Positions 12,880-23,409 of a stretch of 64,000 bases of DNA are shown in pieces; within the stretch, counting starts at the first letter, position 1, and each line of letters begins with the position of its first letter. The notes under the pieces were generated by a model. The model was not told the DNA's origin, searched no databases, and saw nothing but the letters and a program-made list of their open reading frames with translations. The position numbers and the translations under genes are program-made. The stretch is from Talpa occidentalis. Lineage: Eukaryota; Chordata; Mammalia; Eulipotyphla; Talpidae. The stretch spans positions 32,104,329 to 32,168,328 of the forward strand of contig NW_023601212.1 of the NCBI RefSeq assembly GCF_014898055.3, read 5' to 3'.

Positions 12880-15800
12880 CTCTTTCTTTCTAATATAGTA
12901 ATTTTTAATTTTTTACATAATTGTTCATTTTTAAATAATATTTGCTTCCCTCACCCCCTCAGGTGTAGTCCCCATAGAGTTTCCTTCACCAGTGCACCCG
13001 TGCACCATCACCTCAGTCCCCTGTGCTCCTCCCTCCCTCCCCCTGACCCCTCTCCCTCCTCCTCCCGTACAGGATGTCTCTGATTTATAATTTCCTGTTT
13101 TTGCTTTGTTGTGTTTTGTACTGTTATTAATTTTTTACACTGATGTCTTATTTGGTTTTCCTATATTCCTGCTATAATTGAAACCATGTGATATTTTTAT
13201 TTTTCCTTCTGGCTTTTTTCACTGAGCGTAATTCCTTCTAGCTCCATCCACATTGCTGCGAATGGCATGAGTTTATCATTTTTGATTGCTGAATAATATT
13301 CCATTGTGTATATATATCACATCTTCTTGATCCAGTCATTTATTTGGGGGCATTTGGGTTGTTTCCAGGTTTTACATCTTGTAAATAGTGCTGCTATAAG
13401 CATAGGGGCAGGTCCTTTTAATTCTGTCCTTTTTCTCCCTGTCCTGCGGTGGCATCAGGGCCTGGATTTGCTTACAGGTACTCTTGTCTGGACTTGGCCT
13501 CATCCAGCTTATTACTGCTGCTTTAAATTTGTTCCATGGGACTTCCTTGGTGGCGCATGGGTTAAGTCTCAGTACTATCAAACTATCGCCAGCCACTGTG
13601 GCCTTAGTTCCATCCCCTGCCAGATAGCTGACCCACATGGCTCAGCAGACCTCTCCTGTCTTGCCAGCTGCTCCCCTCAGCAGTGTATTTCAGTAGATCC
13701 ACCTGTTTTGCTCCCCACTCTGTCTCTGGTGAATCTTTTCATCCCCTGCACCTCTGGCCTACACCCCAGTTCTTGTATGCATGAATGAATAAAATCAATT
13801 AAAAAAATAAGTAAATAAATTTGTTCTATGTTTACAACTTTGTGGTCAGTTTGTGATAAAGTTAAATATTTAAATATTGTGAAATAGTTAAATATTCCAT
13901 TAGAACTTAATCCTTATCTGCTTTTCGAAGGCCCCTCTTCCCCCCTTTATCGGTAATGATCTAATAGTACTTTCCTCTTTCTTTGGCAGGTATTTTTGGA
14001 TAAGAAGTTTATGGGCATCCTGGATCACACCAACAATCAAGTGACTATTCCCAGGAAAAATGTATATAATCCAATGTTACTGGACTAATAGTTCTAGTGC
14101 CTGCCTATGTCCCGGGCTCAATTGGAAGCGTGGTCTGGCCCTGTGATAGCCTCCTTTCTCGGCCGCTGGCCTCTGGGTTGTCCCTGGAAGAGGGGCCCAA
14201 ATATGGGTATAATTTCATCCCTAAGGTACAGTTATATATGTTTTGGGGAAGCAGGACTTTCGTCTTGGGAACTCACTATCCAGAAACTGGGCCTCAATAG
14301 TGTCTGGTAAAATGTTCAAGTGACTGCTGTAAGGCCTGCCACAGCATGGGGGTGGGGATCAGTAAGGGGAACAGGAGCTCCAAGGTTTGCCTGATTCCAA
14401 GCTGGAGTTCTGGAGGGTTCTGAGTCTTGCTCTCTGGCAGTCTACCTGCTTATGATCTCACCATAGATTCTGGAAAGGTCTAAGAGGTCTATAGGAGAGT
14501 ATCTGTGTGGTCCCCACTCTGGATGGTCTATCTTGGACAGGGCTACAAGGACTACATGACATTGAGTATCCTGGTGGAGAATCAAGGCAGACTCTCCTCA
14601 GGGAAGAACATCAATAAGGAGAGAAAAGGTGGGTTCCATAATGGAGCAACTTGACATCTTGCGGCATCTAATTCCTGTTGCTTTTACTCCAGTCTGAAGA
14701 CAGTTCTGGCAAGGTATGTGGTTTGGAGGAGAACAGCATCTCCTGGTCATGAGGCCCCTTATATAGAAACTGTGACCTGTCCTGCTAGATCCTCACCCCA
14801 GCCCAAGTGTTTCCTCTAGTTCCCAAGCCAGCACATTGCCTTTGCTCTTTGGGAGGTTTTCAAAGAAAGCTATAGAAATGACCTTGGAGAAAAAAGTGGT
14901 TAAGAGTCCCTCCTTAGCAATTTTTTTTAAATGAATTTTTCTCTATTTTTCTTAAAGATGATTTATGCATACAAGAACTCGGGTACAGGTCAGAGGTGTG
15001 GGGAGTGAGAGGATTCATCAGAGATAGAGTGGGCAGCACAACAGGCAGATCTACTGAAATACACTACTTAGGGGAGCAGCGGGTGAGACGTCTGCTGCGC
15101 CATGTAGGTCACCTCCTTGGCTGGGGATCGAACTAGTGCTGCAGTGGCTGCGAGTAGCTTCATAGTGCTGCATCTTAACCCCTTGCACCACCAGGGAGGA
15201 CCCCAGAGTACTTTGATCTATGCAAAAGTTTAATTATCCCAGAGCCTATGCTAGGCAGACTTGGCAGGAATTGCAGTGCCTTTTGTGCTACTGATGGAGA
15301 AGTCACAGGCACCACTCTAGAGACTCGCATGGGCACACAGAGGAGCGACCCAGGGAGGGTTTTGCAGTGACCTTCTTTCTGATGAGGTCAGGAGAGGCAA
15401 CACTGTCCATAGTCCATTCACATCTCTGCATCCTTCTTGCTGTCCTCACTTCCCTTTCTTCCCTCTCCTATAGGTTTAACTGGGGATATCTATCTTAACA
15501 ACTCTCCATTAAGAAAATTTAAAATTTTCAGCCTGGAGATGAGTGTTAAGTTCATGAAAAGGTGGGTATAGAAGACATTGACTCATTAATTCCTTAATGA
15601 TGGGAAGCGTTTAGAGAAGGATGGAAGCTCAGAGACATTCAGACCAACCCTTTTGCTTTTGAAATAAGAGAGATGGAAGGGATTATGCTAAGCAAAAATA
15701 AGTCAGAAGGAAAAAGAAAAATGTCGATGGTCTCACTTATAGGGGGAATATAGGGAAACTGAACAAAGGATCAGGTAAAAGACAAAACTTGCAGGCAAAA

Positions 15801-15929
15801 CCATAGATCTGAGGCCTACAGCAAGAGAGGGGGATGAAAGGGGGGTCAAAACAGGGGAGGTAAGAAAACAAGGGGACTATTGTGATGGCCATGGATGATA
15901 CAGGGCCAGAGAACTTTGGGGACTACAAA

Positions 15930-15984
<55 letters not shown>

Positions 15985-17438
15985 AATAAATAAATAAATA
16001 AAATTAAAAAAGAGACAGAGAAAAAGAGGGAGACCCAAAACAAGAGAAGTGACTCATTTTCCAGAATTGCCCGGGGCAGTGTGGAGACTGTCCCCTCATT
16101 CCCTCAACCCCTGGTCTGCGGGCATATTTACTGCATCACATACCCTGAAAGGCCTAGGCCTGTCCTACAGAGGGGGTGCGAGACTTGAGCAGAAGAGACT
16201 TGCCTCAAAAGTCCTAGCAGACACCTTATGAAGGTGGGCATGACCTTTTTCATTGGTGCTCGACTCTCTCTCAGGGGCATTCCTAACATCTGGAAACCAG
16301 TCAACTACCAACCTGATATTCAGGGCCCCGCCTTCTTCCTCGCTTTCATGACTGTTTTTAATCACCCCAAAGACACCTTCATAAAGCTAGAGGTTAGTGA
16401 TTTTTCCTCCCTACCTCTCTCCTCCCTCTCCTCCTTCCCTACCTCAGCACCTACAGCACCTTGGAAAACCAGCACCTTGATGCATGGACCTTATCCTGAA
16501 ATTTAAGGTTTGGGGGACCTCCCCTGCTCTACAGTTGTCTTAGAGGCTGCGTCTTCTCTGGTGCGAACTAGGGTGGGTGTGGAAGATGAACAAATGTGGC
16601 ACAGATGTGAGAATAGTGTCTCGTGGTGATAGCTGTAGAATCCACTGCATGGGAACTTTAGTTAGCATGATCAGACCTAACCCAAGATGTTGAGACCCTA
16701 AACCCCCCACGCACTCACCATCCAGCCTAGAGATGTTGTAGGTGGGAGTCCGGTGCCCACTTACTGCCACACCTGAATTGCTACAGCTCTAATTATGTTT
16801 TGGGTCCAGGTTAATTTGATGAATACCTGATGGCAGATGGAAATAAAGCCCTGACTTGGGTCAGATGAAGGGGAATGATCCTAGAACTTAGTACCCTCCT
16901 TCTTGAGGCCTGAGGGTTGAGCCAGTCCCAGGCCAGGGTTTGTGGTATAAAACTCTCCCATTGTTAATTATCCGTCTTGTCTGAGTGTGTCTAAGGCTAC
17001 AATCTGGTGTGTCTATGGTGTACTCGGGGTGTGTGTATGTGTGTGTGTCTAGTATATGGTATACTAGTGTGTGTGTGTGTGTGTGTGTTCTCCTCTTGTG
17101 TCTTTACCTCTACAACTCAGACTGTGAACCATTGGTTCCAATTCTTTTCAGGACTGGACAAAAGGAGTAGTATTCATCAATAGTAACAATCTGGGGCGCT
17201 ACTGGAATAAAGGTCCCCAGGAGACCCTCTACCTGCCAGCACCCTGGCTTCGACCTGGAACAAATGAGGTGGGCTCCCCCTGCTGCCCCTCCCATCTCCC
17301 AGTACACCTGCTTCAGGGGCAGCTCTTGAATCTCATGGCCACCCTATCTTCTTCTTGCAGGTCATCCTGTTTGAGGAACTTAAACCTGGTCAACAGATTC
17401 AGTTCACCGATAAGCCTGAGCTTGGTGTGATAGCCTGA
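25..17438 (+). CDS. Beta-galactosidase-1-like paralogue (GLB1L2-like), 3' 15 exons, nucleophile lost
   Basis: GH35 beta-galactosidase-like gene entering from the left; exons matching GLB1L3 exons 1-4 lie outside the window. Coding exons: 25-133, 936-1028, 2514-2595, 3582-3646, 3749-3833, 4336-4473, 5152-5232, 5851-5957, 10523-10669, 13990-14061, 14541-14628, 15474-15561, 16275-16392, 17152-17268, 17361-17438 (TGA). All join in phase, giving 488 full codons plus a Ser codon shared with the missing exon. Exon sizes match GLB1L3 exons 5-19 except four that differ by multiples of three. Conserved landmarks: [16 protein letters not shown] (acid/base Glu kept), [46 protein letters not shown]. The nucleophile motif, EYWVGWFD in GLB1L3, reads VYTASSPD. 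Exons such as GYILYET and [10 protein letters not shown] are closer to GLB1L2 than to GLB1L3. Most donors are consensus; GTGCAC (after 2595) and GTATAT (after 14061) are weak. Inference: an expressed pseudoenzyme or a very young pseudogene. Family assignment is secure, orthology is not. Confidence 0.88.
2236..2277. repeat. (CA)n microsatellite
   Basis: About 21 CA units with one interruption, in a gene 1 intron. Confidence 0.95.
3677..3701. repeat. (AACC)n microsatellite
   Basis: Six AACC units 30 bp after a gene 1 splice donor (3647). Pyrimidine-rich on the complement; no function implied. Confidence 0.9.
3749..3833 (+). CDS. Gene 1 exon replacing the GH35 nucleophile
   Basis: The exon lies between a consensus acceptor and a GTGAGT donor and has the same 85-nt length and phase as the GLB1L3 exon at 46973-47057. 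Its start reads [19 protein letters not shown], against PNKPILIMEYWVGWFDTWG in GLB1L3. The codon at 3773-3775 is GTG (Val) where the family has the catalytic Glu (Glu268 of human GLB1). The following Trp-Val-Gly-Trp is also lost. Upstream PIL and downstream WG anchor the alignment, so the change is not an alignment slip. Confidence 0.9.
6946..7226 (-). mobile_element. tRNA-headed SINE, old copy
   Basis: Minus-oriented, diverged copy with the tail at the left and the GGGGCCTCCC head at the right. Flanked by TTGAGCATCTTTTAT (6931-6945 and 7227-7241), a perfect 15-bp target duplication within the ancient L1. Confidence 0.9.
7321..7587 (-). mobile_element. tRNA-headed SINE, younger subfamily
   Basis: Full-length minus copy of the GCACTGGGTACAGTCAGAAG subfamily, inserted in the ancient L1 at a CTGCCTATTTTT site (7300). 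Confidence 0.9.
7588..7855 (-). mobile_element. tRNA-headed SINE, second in series
   Basis: Full-length minus copy of the AACTGGGGTACAGGCCAG subfamily. It abuts the previous copy through a CCTATTTTTTTTT remnant. Confidence 0.9.
7870..7972 (-). mobile_element. tRNA-headed SINE, 5'-truncated, third in series
   Basis: Only the 3' half is present, ending at GGGAACAGAACA and followed by the target repeat TCTGCCTATTTTT. Confidence 0.85.
9644..10121 (+). mobile_element. Solo retroviral LTR, 478 bp, TAAT target duplication
   Basis: Bounded by TGTTA...TAACA terminal inverted repeats and flanked by the 4-bp duplication TAAT (9640-9643 and 10122-10125), as expected for a class I (gammaretrovirus-like) endogenous retrovirus LTR. 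It contains a very G-rich stretch at 9810-9870, a weak TATA-like TATTTAA near 9795 and an AATAA motif near 10045. No internal retroviral genes flank it. It lies in the gene 1 intron between 5957 and 10523. Confidence 0.7.
10925..11085 (+). repeat. MIR relic
   Basis: MIR-like order: TTTACATAGCACATTCCAG, CTCATTTAATTTTCAAAG, ATAAATGAGGAAATCTTAGAG, GTTAAATGACTTTCAAAGG. In a gene 1 intron. Confidence 0.6.
11336..11612 (-). mobile_element. tRNA-headed SINE
   Basis: Full-length minus copy in a gene 1 intron, flanked by TCATTAGCTTTTT (11323-11335 and 11613-11625). Confidence 0.88.
12830..12876. repeat. (CT)n microsatellite
   Basis: About 23 CT units next to the 3' end of the minus-strand L1 at 12890. 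Confidence 0.95.
12890..13470 (-). mobile_element. Older L1 3' end, minus strand
   Basis: Minus-strand ORF2 C-terminus (complement of the ATGGAATATTACTCAGCA-type region at about 13285-13310) and 3' UTR, diverged. A CT microsatellite adjoins its 3' end. It lies in a gene 1 intron. Confidence 0.7.
13539..13815 (+). mobile_element. tRNA-headed SINE, plus strand
   Basis: Head GGACTTCCTTGGTGGCGCA, then LTR-like body and AATAAA-type tail. Flanked by TAAATTTGTTCCATG and TAAATTTGTTCTATG (13524-13538 and 13816-13830), with one mismatch. Confidence 0.88.
14955..15204 (-). mobile_element. tRNA-headed SINE
   Basis: Minus copy in a gene 1 intron, ending in CACCACCAGGGAGGACCCC. Target duplication not clear. 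Confidence 0.85.
15640..16015 (+). mobile_element. Older L1 3' end with AAAT-expanded tail
   Basis: Diverged ORF2 end (AAATAAGTCAGAAGG, GATGGTCTCACTTATAGG), a purine-rich 3' UTR and a tail expanded into an (AAAT)n microsatellite. It lies in a gene 1 intron. Confidence 0.75.
15927..16003. repeat. (AAAT)n microsatellite
   Basis: About 19 AAAT units grown from the tail of the older L1. Confidence 0.95.
17030..17092. repeat. Interrupted (TG)n
   Basis: Two TG runs separated by TCTAGTATATGGTATACTAG, a near-palindrome, 60 bp before the gene 1 penultimate coding exon. Confidence 0.8.
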
Positions 17439-18265
17439 AGGGTAATTTGTAACACCTGGCACGAGCATTCTGGATCTTCCTGGTTGAAATAGACATGAAG
17501 AAGACACAATGTGTGCCACCCCCCAGGCCCCAAACCTTTCCTCACTGCCCTCGTATGAGAGCCAGTGTTTGTCTTAATACCTGTCGCAGCTCCATTGGTC
17601 ACCCCCTCGGTGGGATGACCTCCTCTAACAGCGTTAAGAAGCTTCTTGCCTTTTCTGAGCCTTATCACATTTCCCTACTGCTCTTTCTCCTCCTGGCATG
17701 TTAGATGATTCTCAGGCTTTGTTTCCAGGCCCCTTTCTCAGGTTGCCATGGCAGGGGAGCATGGCCTGGCCACCGCAGGTGAAACATTGCAGGCTTTCTG
17801 TGTCTGCTCGTAGCAGGATCCAGGGCCTGTGCCTCACCGCCCTTAAACTCCTGCTGTTGGTAGCAGGATCCAGATATCCTGTTGGAGAATCACCCATGCT
17901 CTGGGGGAAGTGTTTGTGGCACTAGCTCTCCAGCTCTCTTTCCTGCCTGCCTGCAGCTCTCCTGCCCTCCCAGACTGCGAATGTGACATATAATCCACCA
18001 GTCTCTTTCTTTTCCAGGTTATTGAATCTTGAATTGTGTGACATAAAGTAGGAATGGATTGAGTTGGGTCATTCCAGCACTGGGTCCTTGTGTGCTAGCA
18101 GTCCTGACACTCTGATTGCTGGGATGCCCCTGACTTCTCTGTTCACCTCAAGTCCTGATTTGGGTCTACTTCCTACCCAGTATATGGCATAAGGTAGCTA
18201 ACCTGTTTCTGATGCTCACAACAAAATATGCCTCCTCAGTGCATACTCTGTCGTATTACAATAAA
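17439..18265 (+). other. Gene 1 3' UTR with AATAAA
   Basis: Non-coding sequence after the TGA stop, ending at an AATAAA at 18260-18265. A consensus-like acceptor near 18018 may mark a spliced 3' UTR, but this cannot be decided from the sequence. The exact cleavage site is not visible. Confidence 0.5.
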
Positions 18266-19048
18266 AGCTGTTTCATCACCAAATAGAATGTTGAAAAATA
18301 AATGAGATCCTCATAATACTTCAACCCACAAATGTACATCGGAAGCATAAGTGGTTTTCCAATAAATCAAATAAAATATAAAAGTTAATGCAGGAAATTA
18401 TGGTTTGTGTTTTCCATTTGTTTTTGGTGTTGAAAAGTGTTTTGCTTTTACTTCCCAATGCACATTCTATACCATTGCTTTTCCACACTCAGGTGAAACT
18501 CTTAGTTCTTTGAGACATATGCCAACCAGTTACCCCATCTAGTACCTCTTCTAACCATTCTCCACCTCCTGGCCACCACGCTAGGTATGGGATTTACAGT
18601 GCTTGCTGACTGTTCTACTCCCAGCCTGTCTGCACATGCCCTAGTAAAGGGCAGAGGGAACTGGCTAAGTGCTGGGGTTGATCCATCTGGGCCATAGCAG
18701 GCTGAAGGAAGGGCCAGGGAGCTTCACCTTTGAAACTGCTGCAAATTCCATCCTGAATAAATAGCCCCTGGGGTTAGCTGACAAGCTTCTGGGATACTTG
18801 AAGAGCGTGTCACCATGGAGGTGAGTTGGCGCTGCCTGGAGGGCTGCTGGGGAGATGCAAGTCAGATGAAAGGGAACTACAGTTGGCCCCAGGCTCTGGG
18901 AGCTCTGGTGGGGGCTCCAGGCTCAGACCAGCTATACAGGGATGTGGTGTCTCTCCTGCAGAGAGTGAAATTCTGAGGTCCTCCTGTAAATGCGGGGCTG
19001 GGAGGGAAGCAGCACCCATGTAGACAAGGACATTTGTAGGAGGGGAGG

Positions 19049-19300
19049 GATTGATTTATTTATGCACACAAGAACTGGGATACAGGTCAGAGGTGTGGGG
19101 GGTGAGAGGATTCACCAGAGACAGAGTGGGGAACAGAAGAAGCAGACTGACTGAAATACACTGCTGAGGGGAGCAGCAGGCAAGTCAGAAGAGGTATGAT
19201 GCACCATGTGTGTTGCTCCTTGGCCAGCTGTGGATGAAACTCGTTCTGCAGAATAGCTTCACAGTGCTGTGCTTAACCCCTTGCACCACCAGGGAGGCCC
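19049..19300 (-). mobile_element. tRNA-headed SINE
   Basis: Minus copy in the spacer 3' of gene 1. Head complement CACCACCAGGGAGGCCCC at the right end. Moderately diverged, with deletions in the head. Confidence 0.85.
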
Positions 19301-20139
19301 CAGAATCATTATTACAGTGTCTTTTGCATATGCATTAAAGCCTTGAAATGAAAATTCTCTCCTCTCTGCATCTTAATCTTATTTTTAAAAAAAATCATTA
19401 AAATATAGAAAGTAGGGCAGTGACTGACTTCTTGTGCCTGGCAAGATGCTGTTCTGGCAGGCCCCCAGCCAACACAGAGGTGCAGAAACCATAACCAGCT
19501 TGTGAACCTGCTTGTGTGCAAGCTCTGTGATGACCAAATTAGCTGACATGTTGTGATAGGAAATAGCAGGCCAGGGATGGAAAAGCAACCACCCTGCCGG
19601 GAGGGTGGAAGCTGGAGGGAAGGGGAGAACTTGCATATGATTTGTGTTCCTTCCCCTACAGCTCCATTCAGTTTATTGCCAGCTCTTTGCAGCTCTGGAA
19701 AAAGTAAGTAATGGGTAGTTCCCAGTTTCTAAAGCATTTCTTTCGGAGAATAACTTGCAATAGTGTATTTTCAACAGCAGTTTCATAGAGGCGCGGCTTG
19801 ATGTCCCAGGATGTTACTGAGTCAAGAGCTGCTTTTCAGATGAAGATTGTAGAGTTGGGTACCCTGCCTTTGTTTCATAGCCTCCCTCACAGCTAATAGC
19901 CATATGAGTTTTATCAGTAATTAGCACATGAACAATAGGTTAATTATGAGAACCAATTATATATTAATATCACAGATAGAAAGTTCTTCAAACAGTGTCT
20001 GGCATTAATGCATAATACTAATGTATTATACATAATACATTAATGTATAATACTATACAAGTATTTGGCATTATTGCCATATATCTTAGTAAGTGCTACA
20101 GAAGACAGGTGGCCACACAGAGAGAAAAGTCATGATTTT

Positions 20140-21083
20140 AGTTTTTTTTAAAAAAGATTTATTTTAATTTAATGAGCAGAAGAGCTAAAAAAACACTTCT
20201 CCAAAGAGGAAAGGCAAATGGCCAACAGGTATATGAAAAAATGTTCAACATCACTGTAATCAGGGAAATGCAAATCAAAACCACAATGAGATACCACCTT
20301 ACACCAGCGAGAATGGCACATATTAAAAAAAAAAACCAAAAACAGGAAACAGAAAATGTTGGCGTGGATGTGGAAAAAAAGGAACTCTCCTGCACTGCTG
20401 GTGGGAATGCAGACTGGTCCAACCACTATGGAGAGCTGTGTGGAGATTTCTGGACCTACTAAACATAGAGCTTCCATATGACCCAGCAATTCCACTCTTA
20501 GAAATCTACCCAAAGGACACAAAAACATTAATTCAAGAGCGGGGAACAGAACAGGGAGATCTACTGAAATACACTGCTGAGGGGAGCAGTGGGTGAGACA
20601 AGAGAGGTCTGCTGTGCCATGTGGGTTAGCTCCCTGACCAGGGATTGAACTCATGTGCAGTGGTTGGCAATAGCTTGATAGCGCTGAGCTTTTAATCCCT
20701 GCACCACCAGAGAGGCCCCTAAAAATCAATATTTAGGTATGAAGTAATAGCTCATTGTGTTTTTGGTTTGCATTGCTCCAGTGGTTAGTGATGTTTAGCA
20801 TCTTTTATTTTTTTTTGTGTGTGTGTAGAATATCTGAGGTATAGGCCAGAGACGGAGGCGGGGGGGGGGCGTGTGGTGAGAGTATTCACTAGAGACATAG
20901 TGGGGAGCAGAACAGGTAGATTTACAGAAATACACTGCTAAGGGGAGCAGCAGGCAAAACAGGAGAGGTCTGCTGGGCCACGTGGGCTAGCTACCTGTTT
21001 GGGGATCAAACTCATGCCACAGTGGCTAGTGATAGTTTGATAGCACTTAGGCTTTAAGCCTTGCGCCACCAGGAAAGCCCCCA
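20140..21083 (-). mobile_element. SINE/L1/SINE/L1 composite flanked by one target duplication
   Basis: AAAAGTCATGATTTT (20125-20139) and AAAAGTCATGACTTC (21084-21098) bracket the whole block. Left to right: SINE tail (20146-20165), plus-strand L1 ORF2 piece without a 3' end (20170-20535), minus SINE lacking its tail (20537-20720), short minus L1 piece (20725-20812), minus SINE (20813-21083). The outer ends look like one minus SINE; the interior was gained by nesting or template switching. Confidence 0.75.
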
Positions 21084-21100
21084 AAAAGTCATGACTTCTT

Positions 21101-21381
21101 TTTTTTTCCTCATTTATTTATTTTAAAGATTTATTTATTTATTCATACAAGCACTGGGTACAGTCTGAAGCATGGGAGGGTGAGAGAATTCACTAGAGCC
21201 AGAGCAGGGAGCAGAACAGGCAGAAGGACTGAAGTACACTGCTGAGGGGAGCAGCAGGCATGGCAGGAGAGGTCTGCGTACCATGTGGGACCCTCGCACA
21301 GCTGAAGATCGAACCAGCGCTGCAGAGACTGCAGGCAGCTTTGCAGCCCAGTGCTCAACCACTGCGCCACCAGGGAGGCCC
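21101..21381 (-). mobile_element. tRNA-headed SINE
   Basis: Full-length minus copy that reused the same target: AAAAGTCATGACTTCTT occurs at 21084-21100 and again from 21383. Confidence 0.9.
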
Positions 21382-21399
21382 AAAAAGTCATGACTTCTT

Positions 21400-21975
21400 A
21401 TCTTGAAGAATCTAGCAACTAGATTTCCATATAGTGGGAAAGACTCCAAATATTTTCACTGTAATAGAAAAGGAATACCTTCTAGTATGAGCTACACCTC
21501 CCCCAAAGAAGAGCATCATTTTCATATACAAGGACAGGCCCCCAAAGTCCCTGTGCCTAAATATTGGGTTGAGTACAGGAATTAACTGCTGGAAAGACAA
21601 CCTGGCTCACAGGTGAAAAAGCTTGCCCCAAGGTTAAAATGGAACGCCACAGCCATTTCTCTGAGTGAGGATGAACTGCCAATGGTCCAGAGTGTTGAAT
21701 GCTTTCACAGTATGCTGAACTTGAAATGCTGTTCTGGTCTGTAGAGCACATTTCCAGACAGGCTGGAATAACTTTGCACAGACCAGTGGACCTACACTAA
21801 TGACTTAACTGTAATCCAGGGCTGGATAAGAAAGGCCTTTCTATGGAAACAAACAACTTAGCAGTTACTCAGCATTTGTGTTCCATGTGCAAATGGCCAC
21901 AGACATAGACACAAAGCACTCTAGCTGAAGAGAGGAATCTGGACTCACAAAGCTAATTGCATGTGTTCAATAAAC
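21400..21975. other. Spacer without recognised feature
   Basis: Unique sequence between two SINEs in the gene 1-GLB1L3 spacer. No exon, repeat or regulatory element recognised. Confidence 0.4.
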
Positions 21976-21985
21976 ATTTATGTTA

Positions 21986-22261
21986 GAGGTCTCTCTGGTT
22001 GTGCAGGTGTTGAAATCTCAGCGTTATCAAGCTATTGCCAGCCATTGCAGCACAAGTTCGATCCCCAGCTGGGGAGCTGATCCACATGGCACAGCAGACC
22101 TCTCCTGTCTTGCATGCTGCTCCCCTCAGCAGTGTATTCAGTAGATCTGCCTGTTTTGCTCCCTGCTCTGTCTCTGGTGAATCCTCTTATGACCTGCACC
22201 TCTGGCCTGTACCCGAGTTCTTGAATGCATAAATAAATAAAATAAATCTTTTTTTAAAAAA
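21986..22261 (+). mobile_element. tRNA-headed SINE, plus strand
   Basis: Plus copy, head GAGGTCTCTCTGGTTGTGCA, tail (AAAT)n TCTTTTTTT. Flanked by ATTTATGTTA / ATTTCTGTTA. Confidence 0.87.
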
Positions 22262-22274
22262 ATTTCTGTTAATG

Positions 22275-23090
22275 ACAGCACTATGAAGGACTGGGTTGTC
22301 TCAAACACTTCTTCTGATACATTAGGGAGTTGATATGCTCTCCGGTGTTGGCCTACACGGAGTCAGTTCTTCTGATGTGTGTTTACATTCACACATGTCT
22401 ATACTGCTCTGTTGTTGACCTAGTTCCAAGGTACCCACAACTCGGGGAATGAGGAACAAGAGAATTTGAGGAGGAACAAAACATTCCTCTCTTTTTTATG
22501 GCCCAGCACCTTTCTGTTTTTCTTCTGTGTCTTCTTGTCCTGAGCAGACATATGGATACAGATCCATAAGTTCCTTCTTTGATCTCAGAGGAAGGGTTCA
22601 TATTGTTCAGAGCAAAGGCACCTGGAAAGACATGGTCTAGGACACCTACTGCCCTGGGTGGTTCTATTGAGATAGGAACGGTCCCAGGACAGAGACAGAA
22701 CTTTGTTCTCATGGTTTAACTTGGTTAAACAAAAATGTTAAACAAACATGATGTCTTCAGGCTTGGACACCTGCTCCCGTCAATTTCCTTGCCCCACTGT
22801 TTTTATTCTTAATTCCCCGCCTCTGCCCCAGCCCGTACATCCCTGACCTCTCTCTTTACAGTGTATCAAGTTGGCTGCTGCAGCTGAAAAAGGGAGTTAC
22901 AGAGCCTGAGACCAGACCTGTTCAAACTGGAGGTACAGGTGCACACGCATGTGTAAAACCCCCACAGGATGTTCATGAGCCCACACGGCAATTGGCTGAT
23001 GATTGGTGCCCACTATTAGCAACAATAATTTATCATATAAGGACAAACAGATAGATTTTAGCATGTCCACACTCCTTGCTTCTCAGCCAA
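22275..23090. other. Spacer, mostly unrecognised
   Basis: Unique sequence containing only the third candidate exon of the weak micro-ORF (22862-22909). Confidence 0.4.
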
Positions 23091-23110
23091 TAAAGTTTAA
23101 TTCCTTTTTT

Positions 23111-23387
23111 TAAAAAAATTTTTTTTAAAAGTTTTATTTATTTATTTATACAAGCACTGGGTACAGTCAGAAGCGCGGGAGGGTGAGAGAATTCACCAGA
23201 GCCAGAGCGGGGAGCAGAACAGGCAGAAGGACTGAAGTACACTGCTGAGGGGAGCAGTGGGCGCGGCAGGAGAGGTCTGCGCGCCATGTGGGACCCTCAT
23301 CGGCAGCTGGGGATCGAACTGGCGCTGCAGAGGCTGCAGGCAGCTTTGCAGCCCAGTGCTCAACTGCTGCGCCACCAGAGGAGGCCC
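23111..23387 (-). mobile_element. tRNA-headed SINE with 20-bp target duplication
   Basis: Young-subfamily minus copy flanked by TAAAGTTTAATTCCTTTTTT (23091-23110 and 23388-23407), perfect over 20 bp. Confidence 0.93.
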
Positions 23388-23409
23388 TAAAGTTTAATTC
23401 CTTTTTTCT

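Larger units (their letters stand above)
18815..22909 (+). other. Candidate small three-exon gene (31 codons)
   Basis: A TATA-like ATAAATAG (18757-18764) precedes ATG 18815 in a perfect CACCATGG context. ATGGAG is followed by a GTGAGT donor. A 42-nt exon 19662-19703 (acceptor CCCCTACAG, donor GTAAGT) continues the frame, giving MELHSVYCQLFAALEK. An acceptor TCTTTACAG opens exon 22862, which adds CIKLAAAAEKGSYRA and a TGA at 22907-22909. I recognise no family. Frame agreement across three good exon edges is suggestive, but short exons like this also arise by chance in 4 kb. A SINE and a SINE/L1 composite lie in its introns. Confidence 0.2.

Noticed and set aside
13306..13788. 160-codon plus-strand frame
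   Set aside because: Reads through antisense L1 and then a plus SINE. Many 60-100 codon frames with SCLPSLQ or SPVLLPAL-like strings are SINE translations.
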